Shown piece after piece: positions 57,180 to 64,000 of a stretch of DNA of 64,000 bases. Source of the DNA: Epiperipatus broadwayi (lineage: Eukaryota; Onychophora; Udeonychophora; Euonychophora; Peripatidae); assembly GCA_028023455.1 (NCBI GenBank), contig JAQFVV010012395.1, positions 5,456,001-5,520,000 of the forward strand, given 5' to 3'. The notes beneath the pieces were generated by a model, which had not been told where the DNA came from, ran no database searches, and saw only the letters and a program-made list of their open reading frames with translations. How positions within the stretch are numbered: position 1 is the first letter of the stretch; the number at the start of each line of letters is the position of its first letter. Made by a program: the position numbers and the translations under genes.

Positions 57180-57600
57180 TCACATTTCTTTGAGAGTCGC
57201 CAGAGTTCTTGAGTAAATGTTGGTAATGTAGGGCCGAGTCAGAAATCTATTTAAACCTCATCATAATCGTTTATACAGTATACATGTGTTACGTTGTAGA
57301 GACGCCATGACCCATTCCGCCGTGAAATTTCCGGATTCTTCAGGGTTGAAATTAACCCCAGTCGTCCTACACAAGCAGGCATAATGGGTGCTCCCGTAGG
57401 ACTTGACCACGTCATGCAGCCAGCCGGCAAAACTGCGACACGGACCGCTTGTCCCTGGTTATGCTTATGTGACACCTTACTTCGTCGGGCCGAGGCAGAG
57501 ACCAGCCCGACACTCTTATAAACCCATTCGCGGCATTGCAGTTTCAATATACTGCCATTCCATATCGCCTTTCTAAAGCGTACCACGTGTTCCTTTACTT
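57180..57600. other. Non-AT-rich patch of unknown origin
   Basis: Contains the third hairpin block (57481-57520) and a 111-codon minus frame (57586-57251) with Trp, Cys and Arg-rich, non-repetitive product. No domain recognised. Composition differs sharply from the flanks, so this is probably a piece of another element or a gene fragment. Confidence 0.3.
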
Positions 57601-59142
57601 AGTTTTATTATTCTATATATCACTCCGCCTCTGCATTATTTTCATAATTCACTTTCAAATAAATGTTTGCCCTTAGTTATAAATAAATATTTTAATTAAA
57701 TAAATATATGTCTGCCATTACTCTTATAACCCATACTTTAGACTCTTGCATTGCAAAGGTATAAATCCCTCCAGGCATGCATTAGAAATACTTACTCGAG
57801 AATTTTAGGTAGCTAGATTACGCCTTCAAATAAGTGAATTCCTTTTGTAAACATTACAGTATCGGAAATACCGCTACTGAAATCCTCAATATAAAATACT
57901 GTCTAAATAAATAAATGTATTCTTTAAAATATAATCATGTCGCAAATCCCGCTACTGAAGCTTTAAATCCACAAAATATTATTAGTAAATGATTGTTTTA
58001 TTAAAATGTATTAATAAATAATTTTAAACTATACGTCTGCAGTTACGTTTCATTTATTCGATACCCATTCTATATAATATTTCCTCGATTATGTAAATAT
58101 GAATGTTTAATTAATATTAGTTTGATTATTGGCTAACTCGAGAATAAAATCATGAATCTCTTGCATATCCCTGACCACCGTGCCTAAGGAAATATTTACT
58201 AATGTCGCATCAGATGCGTTGTTTCGTGGATTGTATTGTGGAACCGATAAACTATGTTCGAACTCAGTACCACGGGTGGCTTCGCTACTCGATGGTGCTG
58301 CTGTTCTGTATGGTGGTCGAATTCTGCACTATGTTTACGAGTCACACGTTTTCTGACTGTTACAGCATCACCACTTCACTTTCTTATGATACTTTAGTAA
58401 ACATGAACTGTTGTTTTTTCAGTCCCAATTTAAGCTCTTTCAACTTTTCTTGTCTCATTAATTTTTCGTAATTATCATATTTTGGTTTATGTTGTTCATG
58501 GTGACAATTAATGTTATATAATTTTCGTATACTAATAGCATTAATACATATCAAGCAGATTATTTTATTTTTTACTTCACAGCAAAAAGTGCTCTAATTT
58601 CCACTTAAAAATTTCAATGTTTACCAGCAATTTTTTGTTTATTTTTAATATTACTTGGTTTTGATAAGGACATGCTAAATACAAAAGGCTGAAGAAAATG
58701 AGTAATCGTTAACAAAATAATAAAATATTTTAATAAAAATGAATATTTTTTCTTGAACATTAACTTACAGATTCTGAATAACCACAAATTAATAAGCATA
58801 ACATAAATAACCTTTTTGTTCCTGCTCACCGAAACCAAAATATTTCCTGTTACATACATCAAACAAATCAGTACAAGACTAATGATATGACACTGGCACA
58901 TGGTAATAAATATATAATCAGCTGCTAAAATATTTGCTGCTATATGCGCCTGTGCATAAGACGTGTACCATAAATGGATGCAACATTATTATAGTAATCT
59001 TTCATTGGTGAACTTTATAGTTTGTTATTAGTAATTATATATAATAGGATATCATAAAAATTAAGTTACATTTCATACATACTATTATATTGGCTGGGCT
59101 GCGAAAATATTCATTATGGGTCACATGCGGCCCATAAGCTGA
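57601..59142. other. AT-rich DNA within the hAT element, no gene recognised
   Basis: A plus-strand frame at 58202-58471 (89 codons; aromatic and Cys rich, with hydrophobic stretch LRYSMVLLFCMVVEF) has no known domain. It begins right after a non-AT-rich patch at 58160-58330. Uncertain. Confidence 0.3.
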
Positions 59143-59158
59143 GAGTTTGACATGCTTG

Positions 59159-59869
59159 TATTAGTCCATAGATAAAGATGGGTATTCATCTTTATCACAA
59201 TAAAAGAAGTTGCCATGACAACAAACAGATTGAGATTCTTGATATTGTTTTGTATCGTTTAGGTCTGGACTACTTTCATGTATCTGGATTAAAAATATGA
59301 TAATCTCTAGCCTAATAAATGTTTAACAATCATTTATGTTGTAGCCTAAAAAGAATTCTATCGAATAATGCAAGAAATTTGGCACTTGTGGATTGTTGTA
59401 GTAATTTTCAATAACAAAAACAGAAAAAATACATTTACTCAAGTACTACTAACACTGAAATAGAAGTAAAACCATGGTTTGTAACAAATGAAAGAAAGAT
59501 GGAATCTAATAAATGTGTTTAAAATTTATAGGTGGATTAAAAATGATATAATCTATAGCTTAATAAGTAATCAGTAAGAACAGGAGGAATATGAGAAAGA
59601 GTAATGATTGATTTAGATGTAATCATTATGAATTAAAATAAAAACATAATTCCCACTTATTCTTCATTCAGTCATATATCTTTCTGTCATGCATATAATC
59701 TCAAAATCAGTCTTCCAACATATTAGGCACATATAAAGAGAAAATATTGGAAGTTAAACTAAAACTAAAATACAAGGACTTCTGTATAATATTTTTGGAT
59801 TTTTTTTTATTAGTCCTACTAACTATGAAAAATTATCCCAGAATTATTATTGGTACTTGTTTTGACCTT
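59159..59869. other. AT-rich DNA, no gene recognised
   Basis: No feature supported outside the hAT terminus. Confidence 0.4.
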
Positions 59870-59878
59870 GTATTGCGG

Positions 59879-60126
59879 CCCGCAAGAGGCGCTATTTCTG
59901 TGTCAACATACACAAGCATTCAGGTTACAGGGCCAAAAGCAGCATTTCTCATTATGGCCGCTAGATGGCGCTGATCATGACACTAAGTACATTTACCTTA
60001 TGTTGTCTGCTACCAGAAACAAACAATAAACCAGGTGGCGCTGATAGCCAGGCGTAAGCAAATTTAGTATACATCGTCTGCTAACAGTGACTACCAAGAA
60101 CATTGAATGCCCAATTGCCGGCGCTG
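59879..60126 (+). promoter_or_regulatory. Cluster of CTCF-like motifs in degenerate tandem repeats
   Basis: Four same-strand matches to the core of the CTCF motif (R-K-G-G-C-G-C-T): CCCGCAAGAGGCGCTA (59879-59894), GGCCGCTAGATGGCGCTG (59956-59973), AACCAGGTGGCGCTG (60029-60043) and a weaker TTGCCGGCGCTG (60115-60126). Between them TTGTCTGCTA and CGTCTGCTAACAG recur, so the block is a degenerate tandem repeat of about 75-80 bp. CTCF is conserved in bilaterians. Binding here is inference from the motif. Confidence 0.35.
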
Positions 60127-60499
60127 TTGCCAGCCATGATGGTCGGCTAACAGCTAGAACCAAGAATATTGATATTCACCTGGCATTGTCTATGCACGTA
60201 CTTAATACAAAGATAACATATAATGTGGTGTTAATAATGTAGAAGGCACAGCTATTTAAATCTACTCTAACCAGTAATAATGTTACATTCTTTTTCACCT
60301 TCAGGTAAATCGATGTATTTTAAAATATTAATAGAAAAATCTCTGGCTGATAAATATCAAATAATGTATAAATTTAACATTACTTAAGATTAGCATGTAA
60401 AAAGTACATTTTGGTCACTTTGATCTCATCATGAATTTGTAGAACGGGAAAAAAAGTTGAATAAATTAGAGACCAGAGAATTAATTTTAATATCACAGG
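60127..60499. other. No gene recognised
   Basis: The first 70 bases continue the degenerate repeat (GGTCGGCTAACAGC). The rest is AT-rich and featureless. Confidence 0.4.
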
Positions 60500-60720
60500 A
60501 ATAACAAATCAAGTTAATTGCAATAAGAGATGGACATTTGAAGTCTTAAACTGGATCCCAAGATATTGTAAAAGACTTTAGGAAGAGACCACATGTGACA
60601 TGGTTGGATGAAATAAGGAAGTTTGCTGATGTAAAATGAGATTGGAGAAAGTGGATTAAATTTCGATTGGCCTTTATCCTGCAGTAGAGCGATAGTGGTT
60701 GAAAATGATGGTGATCCTGT
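60500..60720 (+). pseudogene. RTE-like LINE 3' end scrap
   Basis: Matches 20860-21050 of the LINE at 19960: TTGAAGTCTTAAACTGGATC, the AGAGACCACATGTGA stretch, GATGAAATAAGGAAGT and CATCCTGCAGT-type end (here TATCCTGCAGTAGAGCGATA). Encodes only the last residues of the polyprotein, with stops. Confidence 0.7.
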
Positions 60721-60784
60721 AAAAATATTTAAATAATATTTTATTAAGTATTTATTTTTATTTATGTTGATCATGTAATAAAAT

Positions 60785-61265
60785 AATACACTCTTTCATT
60801 TTTAAATTAGCACTTCATTGTTATTATTTTTTTATAGTTTTGACAGTCTGGAAATCTTCAGATCTTTGACAGATAAAAATATTATATTTATTATATACCT
60901 ACCCATTCATCCACATATTATTTATATTAATGTTTTATACATGTGCAAACACATATCTTTGTGAAAAAAATGTGTAATTTCTTTCTTGTCTATTATTTAA
61001 ATATAGATATATTATTTTTAAGCTGCATATGTATATGTAATATATAAATATGCTTAGTTTAAAATAAGCTATATATATATATATATTCACATTTGTATTC
61101 CACATCTGCATATTTATCTACAATTTAATATGTTATAAAAATTATTAACTTTTTTAGTGTATAAATTAAATAAAATTATAATTAATCAATAAACCTAAAA
61201 TATTTACAATCAATAGATATCATTACTAATTTAAAAGTTAAAAAAAAGAGTATATTATTTTAATA
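60785..61265 (-). mobile_element. PLE-like 3' terminal fragment
   Basis: Carries a degraded terminal signature TAGTTTTGACAGTCTGGAAA near 60833-60852, like 15450. The rest is AT-rich and has no coding remnant I can recognise. Confidence 0.35.
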
Positions 61266-61716
61266 TTTAAATAAAAGAATTTACAATATATAGGGTATAT
61301 AAGCACAAACTTTCACATGGCCCACCACTCTCCACACTATCTCATAACACTGATACACTTGAACACATATATGTTGAAAAGATAAATAATCACCAATATA
61401 GAAATAAAACAAACTAACTCCTTTTTAAAACTTGATTTTTTATGACTATAATCATGAAAAAGAAATCCAACGTTTCGACTATTTTTTATAGTCTTTTTCA
61501 AGGCACACTAAAATAAAATATATATACAATAAATATCACATATTCCAAAAAAAAAAATTAAATTAAATAAAAATTACAAAATATATTCATAACCAAAACT
61601 TTTTTTTTTTACCTTATCTCACTCCCCTTTCCTATTACAATCACAACTTAAACACAACTAATTTCTTTTTAAAAATCTATATATATATCATTTAAAAACG
61701 TTTAATTAAAAACCTA

Positions 61717-62247
61717 TTATTTTCTTTTATCTTTTTCTATTAACATCCTATTTAATTCTGGTTTTATTTCATTTATGTATACACCCTCTTTTATTATCCT
61801 TTCATTATATGACTTAATACATTCCAAAGGTTTTATTTCAAAATCCCCATGCTTAAATTTATTCTTATGAATGTAAATAGCAGAATTTTTATCACCTAAA
61901 TGCTGTTTTAATCTAGTTTTTAATTTATTTTTACTAGTCCCAATATATGTCATTTCTACATTCTTTCTAAAACAATTCAAACATTTTATCAAATAAACTG
62001 AATTCATAATGTCTAACCTATTATAATCCCCATTATTATTAATTAAAAAATTTAAATTTGCTTTCTTTTTATAAACTGGACAAATTGAAACATTATATTT
62101 CCTATTAATCATTTTAACTAATTTCTTAACTTTAATAAATAAATCTTTAGATATATTAAAACCAACATAAATAATCTTTTCTCTATTTCTATTCCTATCT
62201 AATCCCATTCTATTCCTTATTTTATTTATATTTTTATTAGAAAACAA
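61717..62247 (-). CDS. PLE family A linker and GIY-YIG endonuclease, left copy of A2
   Basis: 176 open codons. Linker 'NKIRNRMGLDRNRNREK' (residues 8-24), 'CPVYKKK' (about 56-62), nuclease core 'SVYLIKC' (about 82) and 'MTYIGTSKNKLKTRLKQHLG' (about 97-116) with the Y-I-G strand and catalytic Arg, then 'HGDFEIKPLECIKSYNER' and 'INEIKPELNR' at the C-terminal end. GIY-YIG nucleases cut one DNA strand via a Tyr and a metal-bound Glu; in PLEs this nick primes reverse transcription. The frame is intact but the RT is missing, so the copy cannot act alone. The start Met is internal to the ancestral polyprotein. Confidence 0.9.
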   Translation of the reverse strand: MFSNKNINKIRNRMGLDRNRNREKIIYVGFNISKDLFIKVKKLVKMINRKYNVSICPVYKKKANLNFLINNNGDYNRLDIMNSVYLIKCLNCFRKNVEMTYIGTSKNKLKTRLKQHLGDKNSAIYIHKNKFKHGDFEIKPLECIKSYNERIIKEGVYINEIKPELNRMLIEKDKRK

Positions 62248-62273
62248 AATAAATAAATAAAATAAGGAATAGA

Positions 62274-62765
62274 ATGGGATTAGACAGGAATAGGAATAGA
62301 GAAAAGATTATTTATGTTGGTTTTAATATATCTAAAGATTTATTTATTAAAGTTAAGAAATTAGTTAAAATGATTAATAGGAAATATAATGTTTCAATTT
62401 GTCCAGTTTATAAAAAGAAAGCAAATTTAAATTTTTTAATTAATAATAATGGGGATTATAATAGGTTAGACATTATGAATTCAGTTTATTTGATAAAATG
62501 TTTGAATTGTTTTAGAAAGAATGTAGAAATGACATATATTGGGACTAGTAAAAATAAATTAAAAACTAGATTAAAACAGCATTTAGGTGATAAAAATTCT
62601 GCTATTTACATTCATAAGAATAAATTTAAGCATGGGGATTTTGAAATAAAACCTTTGGAATGTATTAAGTCATATAATGAAAGGATAATAAAAGAGGGTG
62701 TATACATAAATGAAATAAAACCAGAATTAAATAGGATGTTAATAGAAAAAGATAAAAGAAAATAA
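62274..62765 (+). CDS. PLE family A linker and GIY-YIG endonuclease, right copy of A2
   Basis: 163 codons identical in protein sequence to residues 14-176 of the left copy (61717-62247). Contains 'CPVYKKKANLNFLINNN', the 'VYLIKCLNCFRKN' and 'MTYIGTSKNKLKTRLKQH' strands and helix, and the C-terminal 'INEIKPELNRMLIEK'. The 5' truncation point is about 25 bases further in than in the left copy. The two copies are divergently oriented, with about 26 bp between the open frames. Confidence 0.9.
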   Translation: MGLDRNRNREKIIYVGFNISKDLFIKVKKLVKMINRKYNVSICPVYKKKANLNFLINNNGDYNRLDIMNSVYLIKCLNCFRKNVEMTYIGTSKNKLKTRLKQHLGDKNSAIYIHKNKFKHGDFEIKPLECIKSYNERIIKEGVYINEIKPELNRMLIEKDKRK

Positions 62766-63735
62766 TAGGTTTTTAATTAAAAGTTTTTAAATGATATATA
62801 TAGATTTTTAAAAAGAAATTAGTTGTGTTTAAGTTGTGATTGTAATAGAAAAGGGGAGTGAGATAAGGTAAAAAAAAGAAAGTTTTGGTTATGAATATAT
62901 TTTGTAATTTTTATTTAATTTAATTTTTTTTTTTGGAATATGTGATATTTATTGTATATATATTTTATTTTAGTGTGCCTTGAAAAAGACTAAAAAAATA
63001 GTTGAAACGTTGGATTTCTTTTTCATGATTATAGTCATAAAAAATCAAGTTTTAAAAAGAAGAAGTTAGTTTGTTTTATTTCTATATTAGATATATATGA
63101 ACTATTTTGAAAAGAAGAACTGTGTGCTGGATATATTAAATCACCAATATACGTATTTCATACTAAACCAGCAATCATCAGTTGGTCCAGATTACCATCT
63201 CTACACATATATGCTATAACTACTGAGATATATATTAAGATAGCCAATCCTCATACTTTAATGGATAGGCTTCAATCTACTCCACACTCCAACTCTTCAA
63301 CTGTCCATCCAATTGAAAATCTGATTATGGAATGCTCAAAGGGCCACCCTAAGGCTGAGATTTTTGTCACACCTTTGAGCGTTCTATCATCAGATTTTCA
63401 ATTGGATGGACAGTTGAAGAGTTGGAGTTGGAGTAGATTGAAGCCTGTCCATTAAAGTATGAGGATTGGCTATCGTAATATATATCTGAGCATTTATAGC
63501 ATATATGTGTAGAGATGGTAATCTGGACCAACTGATGATTGCTGGTTTAGCATGAAATATGTGTGGTGGTGATTATTTATCTTTTCAACATATATGTGTT
63601 CAAGTGTATCAGTGTTATGAGATAGTGTGGAGAGTTGTGGGTCGTGTGAAAGTCTGTTCATATACCCTATATATTACATATATAAACACAGGTATATAAT
63701 AAGCTTGTGTTTCAGTTATTATAAAAGAATTTACA

Positions 63736-64000
63736 GTACATTCACAATATAGGGAGGGGGGTATTAACAAAAAAATCATGAATCGTGTAATTAGAAATGT
63801 GTGTGTGGAAGTAGAAAGAAAGAAAATGATTTATTTTAATATGAATATAGAAGCTAAGATTTTCATAGATGGGAGGTTTATTATAATTCATTTTAATACT
63901 TGGGATAGTCTGAATGCAATCATATGTTTAAAGGTATTGATGTTTTAAAATAATACTACCCTCAAAATGGGTAGAGGTGTTATTAATTTGACATCACAGA
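63736..64000. other. AT-rich DNA, no gene recognised
   Basis: Flank of the composite insertion. Nothing supported. Confidence 0.4.

Larger units (their letters stand above)
53780..59158 (-). mobile_element. hAT-like DNA transposon, decayed and invaded
   Basis: Terminal inverted repeats CATGCATGTCAAACTC (53780-53795) and its near complement GAGTTTGACATGCTTG (59143-59158) agree at 15 of 16 positions and are followed inside by GGCC-containing stretches, a pattern common to one hAT group. The flanking octamers, TATTAACC and TATTAGTC, are similar (6 of 8) but overlap the inverted repeat by a base. Transposase remnants on the minus strand lie at 55294-55076 and 54307-53930. The 55.4-59.1 kb part contains foreign material, including a 313-bp tandem duplication and an exon-like remnant. 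Confidence 0.6.
61401..63138. mobile_element. Penelope-like element (family A), inverted head-to-head dimer A2
   Basis: Near-perfect palindrome: left copy minus (3' end at 61401), right copy plus (3' end at about 63085). Their 5' ends meet near 62250. Both outer ends read GAAATAAAACAAACTAACTC or its complement, with the CGTTTCGACT...AGTC hairpin inside. The right side has an additional 53-bp tail (63086-63138). The two nuclease proteins are identical over 163 residues, so the dimer is young or homogenised. No RT portion remains. Flanked by a perfect 13-bp duplication. Confidence 0.9.
61388..63151. repeat. 13-bp target duplication flanking PLE dimer A2
   Basis: AATCACCAATATA occurs at 61388-61400 and 63139-63151 and is found once in the undisturbed right arm and in other hammerhead repeats. 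It marks the PLE insertion. Confidence 0.85.
61286..63720. mobile_element. Hammerhead-ribozyme repeat, inverted dimer (split by PLE)
   Basis: The left arm is 61286-61400 plus 63152-63342 (minus orientation). The right arm is 63372-63720 (plus). They are near-perfect complements over about 300 bp, with a 29-bp centre (63343-63371). The two halves each hold a hammerhead (63195-63138 minus; 63519-63575 plus). The left arm is cut at 61400 by the PLE dimer. The whole is flanked by a 15-bp direct repeat. Each arm equals the 340-bp monomer at 3730-4075. No coding capacity. Confidence 0.75.
61271..63735. repeat. 15-bp direct repeat flanking the hammerhead dimer
   Basis: ATAAAAGAATTTACA occurs at 61271-61285 and 63721-63735, identical at 15 of 15 positions, immediately outside the arms of the hammerhead palindrome. 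It is read as a target-site duplication. Confidence 0.7.

Noticed and set aside
57251-57586. 111-codon minus-strand frame as a gene
   Set aside because: Overlaps a hairpin block that recurs in the 313-bp duplication, and no domain is seen. Kept only as an unexplained patch.
61401-63138. Two independent neighbouring insertions instead of a single dimer
   Set aside because: One 13-bp duplication encloses both arms, the arms are identical in protein sequence, and the 5' ends abut, so a single event is simpler. It would still need long-read confirmation.

Overview
This is AT-rich animal nuclear DNA with no complete, expressed-looking gene. It is dominated by decayed and nested transposable elements. 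The mix (several non-LTR retrotransposon families, several GIY-YIG Penelope-like elements or PLEs, hAT remnants, fold-back elements and tRNA-derived SINE heads) fits a large, repeat-rich invertebrate genome. My best guess is a lophotrochozoan, perhaps a coleoid cephalopod, but that rests on general impression and not on a diagnostic gene.

Layout. 0-9 kb: a SINE head, non-LTR fragments on the minus strand, a hammerhead-ribozyme repeat (about 3.73-4.08 kb), and a PLE pair inserted in a LINE (6.27-6.97 kb). 9-17 kb: two LINE copies pointing away from each other, nested with a fold-back element, the second interrupted by a PLE end. 17-22.6 kb: a PLE fragment (18.8-19.9), an RTE-like fragment (20-21) and another PLE end (21.9-22.6). 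22.6-30.4 kb: mostly unique AT-rich DNA with one 70-nt hairpin that looks like a microRNA precursor (29236-29305). 30.4-33.3 kb: a hammerhead repeat and a 2.5-kb inverted PLE dimer. 33.3-44 kb: sparse repeats, more hammerhead repeats near 39 kb, and fold-back elements. 44.3 kb: a possible first coding exon with a perfect splice donor and a CpG-richer upstream region. 46.3-49.2 kb: a 718-bp fold-back and a truncated LINE. 53.8-59.2 kb: a decayed hAT transposon containing a 313-bp tandem duplication. 59.9-60.1 kb: a cluster of CTCF-like motifs. 61.3-63.7 kb: a hammerhead-bearing palindrome with a near-perfect PLE palindrome inside it.

The strongest theme is that four separate Penelope-type insertions are head-to-head inverted dimers flanked by direct target duplications (13, about 15, 17 and roughly 40 bp). 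Two carry coding sequence on both arms, one is a non-coding repeat with a type I hammerhead ribozyme, and one has only its tail inverted. A paralogous empty site for one insertion lies in the same window. The hammerhead copies show compensatory changes in stem I, with a very short stem III, as in PLE and retrozyme ribozymes. Together this suggests a ribozyme-bearing, PLE-mobilised system that integrates as inverted dimers.
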